Source: Erpobdella octoculata
Lineage: Eukaryota; Annelida; Clitellata; Hirudinida; Erpobdellidae
Direction: 5' to 3'
Length of the DNA: 64,000 nucleotides
Assembly (NCBI GenBank): GCA_963978895.1
Contig: OZ022241.1
Location: forward strand, 5,718,711 to 5,782,710
A program made the position numbers and the translations under genes. Positions 1 through 11,800 of the stretch are shown here, piece after piece; position 1 is the first letter of the stretch; every line of letters starts with the position of its first letter. A model generated the notes under the pieces. That model had not been told where the DNA came from and searched no databases. It saw only the letters and a program-made list of their open reading frames with translations.

Positions 1-24
1 ATCTATGTAGTCAATTATAAAACC

Positions 25-400
25 CAGGGCTGTTAACAATACTTTTGAAAAATATTGAGCATACCAATTAGAAGCGCTGGTGGTAGAGCGTTCGCCTGTC
101 GATCGTTAGGTCGGCAGTTCGAATGTCGCCGGCGTCACCAGAGTAACTCCCTTAAGCAAGGAGTTCACTCGCATTTGCTAAAGGGTAGGCGCCTTTAAAT
201 GGCTGCATCTGCAAGTACCCTTTCTCGCCTTCGAGCAAGACTTGTCTTGGAAAAGGCGTGTGCTAAATCTCAGTAAAAAAAAATAGCAATACCAATACAA
301 AAAAATTAAAGTATTGTTCTTGACAATACCATTTCTCTAAGCAATACCAATACTTTAAACAATACCTTTTTTAAACTCGAACAATTTTGATTGAAAGTCA
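25..400. mobile_element. hAT-like remnant split by a SINE
   Basis: The stretch opens with CAGGGCTGTTAACAATAC and is full of AATACCAATA-type motifs on both sides of the SINE at 74-283. The same terminus and internal motifs occur in the better-preserved element at 44618-45226. The right end is not recognisable here, so the boundary near 400 is approximate. Confidence 0.4.
74..283 (+). mobile_element. tRNA-derived SINE (copy 1)
   Basis: The head is tRNA-like, with an A box TGGTAGAGCG at 81-90 and a B box AGTTCGAATG at 116-125 at tRNA-like spacing. It is followed by a body with the palindromic ACTCCCTTAAGCAAGGAGTT and a 3' A-run. Parts of the same unit recur at 9545-9696, 15830-15951 and 37895-37976 (all minus). 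It is a retroposed polymerase III element, not a functional tRNA gene: the acceptor stem is not complementary. Confidence 0.75.
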
Positions 401-737
401 TTTTGTTTAAAAGCTTTCACTGGATGTAACCTGTTTATCAAAATAAATAACACATATAAAAAATGATCATAATCTACCATTTTGCTAAACGCAAAAATAA
501 CAACATTTTAAAATATTTACTGGACACGCTTCTTTGGTGTGGTGAGAATGTTCTGCCGTCCCCCAGGCAATCTAGTAACATGTAACTGTTTTAAGTGCAG
601 ATAACAATTAAAAGACCTTGAATTTGTTGAGTTGTCAGTTAACTAATTGTTAACCTCTTCTGGTTGAAGAATTGTTTTGTTAATTGAATAAATAATTTAT
701 TCATTGATTGATTGATTGAATAATTCTTTTGTTGAAG

Positions 738-2894
738 TCAAATTCAAAGAGTCTGAAAATGTTTGAGGACTTCTGCTCAGAGAGGAATGATGGAGATGAC
801 AATGCCATTCAGGCAGATGAAGAAGTCTGGGAGGAAAAGCTCGCTAATTTCCCAGAGTCTCTGTCAGTTTTAGTTTAACTTTGTTTTAGCAGACATTCTT
901 TTTTTTTAATTTTAATAAAAAAAAGTTGCAACTAATTTCATGTTTGTTTTCCGTTGGTATATTCAAATATTATCATAAGATCAATTTTTTTCCATACAAG
1001 ATTAAAACCAGACCTGCTCGAAAAGATGAAGTCACCGAAGGAAAACGATGACTTAAAACTTCAAAACAGTCCAAACATCGAAGAAATGGAAGTCTCTACC
1101 AATGACGGTTCATATTATTATTATTATTGTTATTGATTAAAAATGTTAATAAAAGTAATTAGTATCTTAAAAGTTAAGAAAAGTTAAGTCGCGTGACAAT
1201 CGGAGCCGTATGCCGTCTTTTGGACTGCGAAGATGAATTTGTTTAGCGGTGCGTTATCGCTAACACAGAGACAGTAACGAAAGAATTCTGTTGTCATTGT
1301 CATTGATCTCTTGTCAATGTCACCAGTCTCCATCATTGTCATCATCATCATCATCATCATTGTCATCATCATCATCATCATTGTTATCATCATCATCATC
1401 ATTGTCATCATCATCATCATCATCATCATTGTTATCATCATCATCATCATTGTCATCATCATCATCATCATTGTCATCATCATCATCATCATTGTCATCA
1501 TCATCATCATCATCATTGTTATCATCATCATCATCATTGTTATCATCATCATCATCATCATTGTAGTTCTTATCATTGTAAATCTCTTCTTAAATTGTCA
1601 TGACTTTACTGAAAAAATATTTAAGAATGGTATTATCATCAATCAGCCACCTCATCCTCTCTCTATCTTCTATGTTAACTGGTGGTTTTTATGCTCATCC
1701 ATTTCTGATCTTAACTCTTGCAGATTGGAACAAGTCCGACGACCTGCCCATGGACGACGCCCCATCCACCGTTTCATGGTCTGCATCGCCCCCCACTAAA
1801 CCATCCGTAGAAAATTGGGCTGACTTCACTCATCTCGAAGAGGAGGAAGAACGAAAGTGAGTCGTCGCACGCACGTTCAAATTTTTTTTATTAAGTCAAT
1901 TTTTTTATTCTTTTTTTTATTATTAAATTGATTTTTATGGTTGTGTTAAAACATATTAATAGTATTTTTGTTAATTTTTTCATCAATTCGAAAGGTTCAA
2001 CCACGCACCAAACTCGTCCGATGTGAGGTCCGATGAGACCAACCTTCTTTCAGGTTGGTGAGCTGATCTTTCTTTTTTTTTTTTTAAATTTCGTTTATTG
2101 GGCATAACAGAAACATTCTACGGCGAAAAAAGTTGAACGAAAAAAAAACTGAAAACAAGTGCAAACCACAAAATAAAAAATAGTAATGCCCAAGGGAGCA
2201 TCCGAAGAGGTGAAATCTCGCTTAAGGATGACCCGCGCAAATGACACTTTCGTGAATAAAATGAATATACATTCAATACACAAATTCACAAGATGCTAAA
2301 ATAAAAGACTAAATACATTTCTTTTATCTTTATGTGTGTTTTATTTCTTTTATGCCAGGCATGCCAAAGTTCCAGAAATGTGACAGTCCAGGGTAGGTAG
2401 TACGCAATTGGTTTTTTTTTTACATCAACATGTCTTTATATTTCTTTGCCAGTTTGTAATAAAATTCACTAAAATCATTCATAATTAATGTTAATTTTGA
2501 AGGATGTTGAGATTGGTCAATATATATTTCTATGAATGATAAATATGAAAAACCAAGGATGTATTGATATAACTACTTGATCCACAACCGACTTTAGTAG
2601 ACCTAATGTTTTTATGCTGATTACCCCATAAGTATGAATGAATTAATGTAAAAATCTACAAAAGCATCAATAGTTATGTTTATAAAAAATCTTGATCTAA
2701 CTATGGTGTAATTGGCTGTAATGTTTAGGTCTACTAAAGTAGAGTGTAGATCTAGTTGTTATATCAAGACATCCTTGTTAAAACCCAAAGATGGTTTACA
2801 GTCCTACATTTGTTTGTTTGCCAGGGAGCCAAGCCTTCCATCCACTGGCACGAACTCTGACGGCTCTAGAAGTGGTGAAACTGAACTAGGCTAG
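738..2894 (+). CDS. 3' exons of an acidic-tailed protein, possibly a PP6 regulatory (SAPS-family) subunit
   Basis: Six exons join in one consistent frame: 738-862, 1001-1107, 1724-1856, 1995-2053, 2359-2392 and 2825-2894, ending in TAG. Each junction was chosen by a GT...AG pair and matching phase; the donor at 1857 (GTGAGT) is the strongest and those at 863 and 1108 are weak. The product is an acidic, Ser/Asn/Pro-rich tail of about 175 residues with no globular domain. Its marks are VWEEKLANF, a DDLPMDD patch, ENWADF followed by five Glu, and a C-terminus ending GETELG. The W-E-E-K and W-A-D-F patches resemble the disordered tails of SAPS-domain PP6 subunits, but I could not confirm this. 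The N-terminal part lies left of the window. Confidence 0.5.
1329..1565. repeat. ATC/TCA microsatellite with TTG interruptions
   Basis: Blocks of four to seven TCA triplets are separated by TTG or TTGT at regular spacing, about 237 bp in all. It lies in the intron between 1107 and 1724 of the gene at the left edge. Long reading frames through it (Ser-Ser or Met-Met runs) are repeat artefacts. Confidence 0.9.
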
Positions 2895-4964
2895 CCTGTG
2901 CCTGATAACCTGGTTCATCTATCTATGATCGTTATTATTATTATTATTAATATCATTATTCCTGTTTTTATTATGACCTGACATAATTACATGATTCATT
3001 TATGGACTATATATATATATATATATATACATTATATTTATATAAAATACTAGATTATTTAAAAAAAAGAATCTGGAGGAGTCTTCAATGGCTTCTCTCT
3101 CTCTCCTCTGTCAATGATCCATTTTGGTTTATTGCTTGTTATTACTTTTTAAACCATAGTTTTTTATTTAATTATTTGTATTACAAGATAATTATTATTA
3201 TTTTTATTATGTTTGGTGTAACTAATAGTGTGCTGATCGTATTTAAGTCTAATCTGTGAACTGCTATTTATTGGTGGGATATAATAATAATCATTATTAT
3301 TTTTTTTATTACTATTATTAATTGTATGAATATGTATGCATTGCTGTTTACATCCTCACAATCGATCGACTCCACCCCTTTATCCCGATTGGTTAGCTTT
3401 TCAAGGTACAGAGCCGATGTATTTGAGAAGCTAAGATTTGTAGTAGACTATCAATGTGTTTATGCTCTTGTCTTTGTATGATATTAAGTATTACCATGAG
3501 GTTGTGAGCATTAGGGTATGTCTTTGTAGAATGCATGTTTGTGTATGGATTTTTGTAGTGAATGGCTGTTTTCTTCCCATTGGTTGTGTTCACTTAACAT
3601 TATTATTATTATTATTAATTATTATTTTGTTTTGTAACTATTAATAATATTGTTGTTTTCATCTATAGCTCGTTCGCATTCTCTCATTAGTGACTATTTT
3701 TAGAAGTCTAAATGTGATTGTCGGAGTCAGCTCCGAGATTTTTTAAATATTTTCGTTTTCGTTTTAAAACCTCTAATCAAAGCTCCTTGGATTGGACGGG
3801 TTTGTAAAAACTGATGGTTGGGTTTGCTCAGAAATACCTGTGACAGGAGCTGGCATTTGTGGATATAAACTGTTCTCTATTTTTTTGTTGAGATTTTGTT
3901 TGTTTACAAACAAAGTTGGATAGAATATTTGTGTGGAAAAGTTTGTACATTCCTTTGCACATCTTACGTGGTTGTAGATTAGGGCTGCATTCCTCTACTG
4001 ATAATAATTGCTAACCTTTATTGTCAGTGAGTACTGTTGTGCCTATTACAATCTACTAGAGGTGTACCGTACCGATTGTCGCCCATTTTGCCTATAATCG
4101 GGGTCGGCCGTTTCACAGTCGGTCATTGCCGATTATCGGCCAATTAGTGCTATTTCTATTCTTCCGAAATGCAGAGACAACGCATTCAGTCAAAACATGT
4201 TGATGAATAAATTTGTGTACACATTTTGAATATAAAAAGCAACATTTGAAAGTAAATACATATTGCCTGTTGGATGACTTTAAGTTTAAGGATTAATCAT
4301 TTAGGATCATTAAAGTTAAAATGCTGCCATGTTAGTGCATAGAAATCAAGCCAATATGATCTGAATGACCATTGATTGACACATTATAGGTGTGATTAGT
4401 TTAGGTGGGGTTTGAGTTTAATCAAGATTTTTGTGTGACAAAGAAATGTGCAAGTCCAGATAGCACAAACCGTTCAGACCGGCACTGGTGTTGCGTCGGC
4501 AAAACAGACGGGCCGAAGCTGGCATTCGGACCATAACCACCGTACTAAGTATTTCTTCTCGTTAATGCAAGTTTCTCAACCTGTTGATTTGATTATAGAT
4601 TTCTTTACGAAATGCGAGCTCGTTTACTAAACATTATTTATACAAAATATACCAAAAGATTATGATGATCAGTTTTTGTTCAAGATTTTTTTGAGTCCAT
4701 TTCGGGCATCAATTGCATCTACATCAATTGGTTATTTGACATTGTTTTTTGGCTGGTTGATATTTCCAAACATATTTTGTATCCATTTTTTTCTTTCGAT
4801 ATTTTGCCTAATAATACCATATCTAACTTTCTTTCAATTCTTTTCACTATATATTTTTAAAAATTGAATGCATTTGATTTAAATGACCACAAGTAATTAA
4901 ATTCACCAAAAAGAATTAATATTTACATTGTTCCTTTTGTCCCTTTGACATCATTTGTAGTTGG
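2895..4964. other. Intergenic, no gene recognised
   Basis: AT-rich sequence with a short TA run at 3009-3029 and scattered TTA triplets. At 4056-4145 there is a GC-richer patch (AGGTGTACCGTACCGATTG with CCGATTATCGGCC) that resembles the end of a hAT element, but no partner terminus was found. Confidence 0.5.
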
Positions 4965-5450
4965 TGAGAATGTCTCCAATTTGAAATGTCTAGAAAATTA
5001 TCCAGACCCACTTCTTAAATAAAGAAAAGTAATGCTATATTAAAAAGTTAAAATACAAATAGTTATAATATCATATCAGTTTCTATTGTTACAACATGGA
5101 CAACCCTGACTTCAAGAATTACCTGTTGTCTAGAAGTTGAAGCTTCTTGTGAGCATAATTTTATAAAGAATGAAATCAAATATAATGTGTTAACAACATA
5201 CAAAAATATATTACCATTAATAGTTAATCATTCCTGATGTAGGAGAATTTCTCCAATTTGAAATGCCTTGAAGATTATCAGGAGGTGTTTTGGGTGGATA
5301 TATTCATAAATTAAAAGATGCAGCGAGATATTAAATAACTAACAAAGTAGAAATAGTTGTCGTCATATTGTCATAGTTTCTTCTGGTATATAACTCTAAC
5401 TCCAGGAATAAGTACATATTTTGCCTGGAAGTTGTATCTTCTGAAGCCGG
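4965..5450. repeat. Diverged direct repeat, about 205 bp, two copies
   Basis: Copy 1 is about 4965-5160 and copy 2 about 5240-5450. Both start GAGAAT(G/T)TCTCCAATTTGAAATG and end with an AGAAGTTG / GGAAGTTG...CTTCT block, in the same order with scattered mismatches. No reading frame is shared, so a non-coding duplication is most likely. The following 5450-6180 holds a GC-richer dispersed-repeat-like patch and no gene. Confidence 0.5.
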
Positions 5451-6181
5451 AGTAGCGCTACTCTGGTAGTAAAAACGTTTTACTCCAAGTCAGAGAGAGA
5501 GAAGGGAAACAGTTGTCCCGGGGGCAGAAGGCCCTAGCTAAGCCTCTGCTCCAAGAGTTGGGCAAAAAAAATTATTTCGATCAAAGTTATGACCAAAAAA
5601 AATTAACAATCATACTTAGCCAGGAATTTGCACAAAATTCAAACAAGTAACAAAAGCGCCTGAGGTCGTTCCAACAAAAATTTGCTTAGTACAATTTTTT
5701 TAATAATTGAAACTGATACGAAGTGAAGAAAACGAAGATGTCGATGATTCTGAAGAACTTTAAAGTTGTGAGAGGACGAACAAAGGAGGAGAAATAACTG
5801 GAAGAATACCTGGTTTAATTCAAAGTTCAAATCAATTTGTAGACCACGAAGATAATTCAAAACGTATAACGGTTGTATAATATGGGTGAAATTAAAAATA
5901 TCTTCTTGTACTAATTTGTAAGGGGGCATTTTTTCAAACTCAACAAAAGACTGGCAGCTAGCTTACTTTTCAGACCTATGTTTAATTCCTAGCCGTGGAG
6001 GCCTAAAACCAGCGAGACCCAGGGTGATATCCCCGCCAGACCCCCTCTTGACGGCCCTGACTACTCGGGAGAATTTACGCTCTACGCTCGCTAGCGTAAC
6101 TTTAGGGGAGAACGGTACTGAATCGCCAATGTGGTTTTTATTAAAAAAAACTATTTAAGTTCAAAATATTATTTTTAAATA

Positions 6182-6780
6182 TGTTAGGATTAAGGTTAAG
6201 ATTAGTGTAAGGGTTAGGGTTAAGATTTAGGTTAGGGTTAGGTTTAAGGTTAGGGTTAGGGTTAGGAGTTGTTTTTAGGGTTAAGGTTTGGTGTTAGGAA
6301 TATAGTTAGGGTTGGTCAAGGTTAGGGTTAGGGTTTGGTGTTAAGATTAAGGTTTGATGTTAGGCTTAGGGTTGAGGTTGAGGTTAGGATTTTGTGTTAG
6401 TGTTAAGGTTGAGGTTAGGATTTTGTGTTAGTGTTAGGGTTAGGGTTAGTATTAAAAATTGTAAAACTAATATTTTGAAAAATGTAAAAGTGTGTTTTTA
6501 GGGTTAACATTTAGGTTAGGGTTAGGTTTAAGGTTAGGGTTAGGAGATTAAGGGTTAAGGTTTGTGCTAGGAATATAGTTAGGGTTAGGGTTGGTTAAGG
6601 TTAGGGTAAGGGTTTGGTGTTATGCTAGGATTAGGGTTAGGGTTTGGTGTTAAGATTAGGGTTTGATGTTAGGGTTAGGGTTGTGGTTAGGATTTTGTGT
6701 TAGGATTTTGTGTTAGTGTTAGGGTTAGGGTTAGTATAAAAAGTTGTAAAACTAGTGTTGCATAATTTGAAAAATGTAAA
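6182..6780 (+). repeat. Degenerate TTAGGG-like interstitial telomeric array
   Basis: Dense GTTAGGGTTAGG motifs alternate with variants (TTAAGG, GTTTGGTG, TTAGGA). There are two tandem subunits of about 300 bp; each ends in a TTGTAAAACTA...GAAAAATGTAAAA(G/T)TGTGTTTTTA block (near 6450-6500 and 6740-6790). Confidence 0.8.
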
Positions 6781-6789
6781 ATTGTGTTT

Positions 6790-8206
6790 TTAAAAAAACT
6801 TTGTTTTTTAACTCTCACTTATTCAAAATTTATCTCCATAACTGAATGATTGATTAATTAGTTTCTTATTTGTATTTTTTTAAATTTAATTCACTTCTTA
6901 CTTTTCGTAATGGTTTCAAAACATTTTTAAATGGTAATTTTTTTTAAGAACACTTGAATTTACGAAAAAGCGCTATATACAATTTTTTATTGGTTGATTA
7001 ACTGGTACTCTGTAATCTAAGCAAATTGCTATGTCTAGGTTTTGGATAATGTAAAGTGCTAACAAATTTGAGTTTTTACAATGAAAGGGGGTCCGAACCC
7101 CCAGGACCTCTAGCTAAATCCGCCACTGGGCCCGTGGCCCTATTTGTGTTTTGACAAGCCGTTTTGATAGAGCGATGATGGGGCCTTGATTTTGGTGTTC
7201 TTTTGTTCAAAGCCGTTTTGGCGGGAAACCGAGAGATATTTACTGCTTCACCAATCGATGATGTGGCAATTATCCTGCCTAGAGAAGAGCATAAATGACA
7301 CAATATCGTCTATAGTGTTTCAAATAGTCGTGTTCAACGTGTTGCAAAAGCTTTTACGACACATTAGAATATTGTATCATAAATATGAATATGGTTCTGG
7401 GAAAGAGAAGATGAAACTCATTTTAACATCAAATTTATAAATCTTAGCTTGTGAATAAAAATAATTTGATTACTCAATAACAAACTTATTCAATCATTTT
7501 TCCAAACACAAAAATCGGTGCTATAAGTTTTTATTCATACCGACTGATTATTCATGGCTATGAAGAAAGCCACATTTTGAAATGCCAATGATTCGTCACA
7601 TGTAGAAATGATTGAAACTAAAAGGTTGTTATCTATAGTCGTCTGAATCAGAAGTAAACTTTAAGTTCTTAACACAATAACGTGCATTTGCGTCATGCAA
7701 TAAATAATGATGGCAGAATAGCAATGTTAATCTGTTAATGTTAACGATATTAGAAACAATACAATACTACCAGCAACATATACAACGAAAATGCAATGAA
7801 TGTCATATGTTCGTCAATACTGACGTCAATGGTCGAGATTTATTCATTAAATTCCCATATAATCCAACATATTATGAGACCAAAGAAAATTTACTGCAGT
7901 AGATTGTCATAACAATAGAAGCAGATATTGATTTAAATAATGAATTTCATTGTTGAACATTATGTGTTCGCTGAGACAATACTGTAACTAAGTTGTTCAT
8001 CGAATGACAAATCACGATGATTACCGCATGCTGATATTTTCATTTAGTTCTTCAATACAATTTCATCCGTCGAGCGTTATTTCAGCGTTAATTTCCAATT
8101 TATCTATTAATCTTAAAGTCTTGAAAGTCTTGAAAGGCTTGAAATTGTCACAAAAATATTAGACACGGATCATGTGCTATTTACAACATTAATTGAACAT
8201 AGGGCA
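6790..8206. other. Intergenic, no gene recognised
   Basis: AT-rich sequence without a convincing coding segment. A patch at 7078-7140 (GGGGGTCCGAACCCCC ... CCGCCACTGGGCCC) looks like the end of a transposable element. Confidence 0.5.
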
Positions 8207-8214
8207 GATTAGAG

Positions 8215-8497
8215 CAGGGACGGATTCGACGGATCCAGAAGAGGGATTGGTGAATACATCCTACCCATTAGAATATCAATTAAAATGTTTGGGTAGAATA
8301 CCTGGATTTGGGAAAATGACCTACGACTATCCCTCTGTCATCAGCTTTTTTGGGGAAAAAGTGTGTTTTTGAAAATGTTTTAGAAAAGTATCTACGTGTA
8401 CCCCTTTCCTTTCCCGGTCACCAGCTTTTTTAGGAGAAAAAATTTCGGAAGTGACGTAACTGCATTCCACCACTAAGAATTTTTGGGTCCGCCACTG
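8215..8497. mobile_element. Candidate short hAT-type MITE
   Basis: The left end CAGGGACGGATTC and the right end GGGTCCGCCACTG are imperfect inverted repeats of the common hAT form CAGTGGCGGACCC. Flanking 8-mers GATTAGAG and GATGAGGT match only at some positions, so the target duplication is doubtful. Confidence 0.4.
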
Positions 8498-8555
8498 GAT
8501 GAGGTGGCATACCATGGTCCGGAGGAAGAAGCCGGTCTTGTCGACTCCTCTGAAT

Positions 8556-8700
8556 TCTACGTTTATAACTCACACCCACTATTCACCCACCCACCGAACA
8601 ACTCACTCACTCGCCCACCTACTCACTCACCAATTCACTCATCCACTCACCCACGCACACACATACATTCATACATACATGCATGCACACCTACAGTCTA
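8556..8700. repeat. CACTCACC / CATACA simple repeat
   Basis: Imperfect CACTCACC-type repeats grade into CATACATACATGCATG. They lie just upstream of the conserved 5' block of lectin gene 1. Confidence 0.7.
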
Positions 8701-8715
8701 CAGTCCTACATTGGA

Positions 8716-8760
8716 TGGTTATGCGGCCATACAAAAATCTGTGCGAATGAGTCGATGGCT
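8716..8760 (+). promoter_or_regulatory. Conserved 5' block of lectin gene 1
   Basis: GGTTATGCGGCCATACAAAA...GCGAATGAGTCGATGG aligns with blocks upstream of exon 1 in genes 2 (16361-16420) and 3 (34469-34530). Those two have a TATA box directly upstream; this copy does not. It is probably core promoter or 5' UTR. The role is inferred from conservation and position only. Confidence 0.45.
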
Positions 8761-8897
8761 ATTTTATTTCTTGTTACTATTTATTTGTATAAACATTTTA
8801 TTAAAACAATATGCCATTATTATTTTATGTTAAATAAGAAAATAAAATACATTAAAATTTTTCCTAATTTTTTGCAGCTTTTTGAAACTGAAAAAAA

Positions 8898-11800
8898 ATG
8901 GGGAAAATGGAAATTACCGTTCTGATAAAGTTAATAACTTGTTTCTTCGCACTTCGAGGTAAGCAATAATGTTGTAGTGAAGTGCAATCAGGCTCAGTTT
9001 AGTCGGCTCAAGTTGGCTGGGTTACCCGCTTTCAAATAACTTCACTCATCGGTTGTCTGTTTAGATCAGGCGAAATCTTGTAATCAATTTTTGTTTAATC
9101 GAACCTCAAAAGGTCTGAAAAGTTCAGCACAAACATGAAATGAATGACAACACATTATATTTAATAACTAGTGGGGGTACCCGGCGTTGCCCTGGGTTTT
9201 TAGAGGTTTTTCATTTTTATATATATAGATTAATTTTCTAATTTTGGAAAACGTTTGACATTTAAATTGTTTGTTAATTCAAAAAACATATCATTGGAGA
9301 GTTAACTGGCTGTTGCTAAGGGTTAATCCACCGCTATAAAGTTTGTTAATATCGTCTTATGTCATCGCCTTTATCGATTTGATGTTTGTACAAACAAAAA
9401 TGCAGATGAATTAACTACTTAATTACTTTCTGTTTAACGGTTGGATTAAAATATTGGTTGATATTTCAGAAATGTGCTTTTTTTTTTTTTTGACAATATT
9501 TAGAGTGGCGTAAATCCTAAAGGACTTCAAAGCCACTGAAGGGTTCTTTGCAGAGGCAGCCATTTATAGGCGCCTACCCCTTTAGCAATGCGAGTGAACT
9601 CCTTGCTTAAGGGAGTTACGCTGGTGACGCCGGTGAGGCTTGAACTGCCGACCTAATGATCGACAGGCGAGCGCTCTACCGCTCTGCCACCAGCGCACAG
9701 TAAACCAGGCATTTCTTAGACCATGCATATAAAGTCTGTTAACAAATCTATTGTGACTAGAATGATAAGCGTAGACTTCGGGGGGGGGGGGGGGGGAGGC
9801 AGCAGGGCAAGCTGCAAGAATCAAATTTTGCCCCCCCCCCCGGAAAAAGTCTCTGCCCGCCCCCGAAAATTAGAAATATTGCATTTTTAATAATTTATGG
9901 GTATGTACATCTGTATTATTTCCCTGTTCATGTGCAAGCCGGAGAAAAAAGCCAAAATACAATGAAACAGTAAAGGTTTAATACTTTTACTTTAATGAGC
10001 AGTCATCAAGAAATCGCAAACAATTGATATTAACATTTTAATCGATGACTTCATTAAAAATAACATCATTCGCACTTTTATAAAAATATGTTGTTGAATA
10101 ACATGTCTGCAACTGCATTTTTCTTAGATTTCATTTAAAGCCTCATAGTCAACGATTTTTAATAGATTCATTTGACAGAAAAGTTGCTCCGATTTTTATG
10201 AATTTTTTTGTGTACATTTGGTAGGTTTGAGGATAGGTTGTAGGCTATTTAGAATATTTTTCTAAAATTATTTTAAAAAGTTATTTTGGAAAAACAAAGG
10301 ACAAACAGACAGACCAACAGAAAAACAAAAAAACACACACACACACACCGGGAAAATGGGAACTCTACCATGACTAGTATTATCTAAAATTCTACCCATA
10401 AATTTTATCCTTTTTAGTGCATTCAAATAAAAGCGTGTTTCTTAAATATTTTTTTAATAGTATTATTTTCAACTTTTTAGTCTCTGATTTTTGCAATCGA
10501 TATTTAAAAACCAAAACTTTTAAGAAAAATGAAAAAATCCAGATTTTGTATATATTTCTCCAGATAATTTTGAAAATTTTAACAGCTATAAATTTTTTAA
10601 AGTAAATTTTATTTAATTTTTCAATACTAACAGACACTCATTTAAAATATAAGTAAAATTTCTTGTTTTTTTTTAAATTTTAATTATTTTTTCAAATTTT
10701 AATTATTTTTTCAAATTTTAATTATTTTTTTAAATTTTAATTATTTTTTCAAATTTTAATTATTTTTTTAAATTTTAATTATTTTTTCAAATTTTAATTA
10801 TTTTTTCAAATTTTAATTATTTTTTTCAAATTTTCAACTACATTTTTTCTAATCGATCCGAAAAAAAATATAATGCATTGGAGTCATTTATAAGTTCCAA
10901 CGCATTCTCTCAAACAAACAGCGGGCACGGTAGAGTTAAAATAACAGATTTAAATACAAGCTTTCCGTCATTCGATCAATGCGAAGATTCAATAGAAAGC
11001 ATTGTCATTGATAAAAAAATCAATACACAAAATTTTAGCTTGATTGGATGACTGGAAGCATGTTTTAATCATCACCAGATTCCTCGTATTCAATTAATCA
11101 AGCAATCAGACCAGACTTTTTTCTATTCTATTGAATTATCGCCAACAAAAAAATTTGCAAAAAAATTGTAATCTACGGAATTAAAAAATATAAAAGATTT
11201 GTAAAAAAACAAAGTTTACGGTTCGCTTTTTTCGCCTATTAATAGTACGATTATTTCACAATACATGTTACATTACATTAATAACATAATAAGTCAACCA
11301 ACAAACACATTGGTTAATCAACCTTTGCTGCATTTTTACTAAGAACTAAAGCGCTATATGACAAATTGACAAATATAAAGTTTTGGTAAACTTGGCAGAA
11401 AAACAGTGATTAAGAGCAAAAGTTTAAAATAATTTTTTCTATCTTATAATTTTATTTCATTATATTTAATGGAAACACTTGAAAAATAGTGGGATTGAAA
11501 AAAAACTAATGTGGCGCCACTCCACTAAACGCTGTTGGCAGAACAAATAGCGTTACCAGCTTTTATTACTAATAAAGCTTCTGAAATATTGCTCTTTTCT
11601 TCTACGCCATATAAAAAAACGTTTAAAAGCTTCTTTTAATTGTGTACGCTGGTTAATTTATGCGACTGCAGAATGCTTTTATATATTGTAACGAGTGATT
11701 TTGCCCGTCCATGGATGTTGTTTTAAAATTACGATGTACTTTGGATACATTTTATAAAAAATAATCAACTAAACCAAAATGACATTTGATAACCATACAA

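Noticed and set aside
74..150. Possible functional tRNA gene
   Set aside because: A and B boxes are present, but the acceptor stem does not pair and the unit continues into a SINE body found at other sites.
1184..1799. Met-, Ser- or Ile-rich frames
   Set aside because: Product of the ATC/TCA microsatellite inside an intron.
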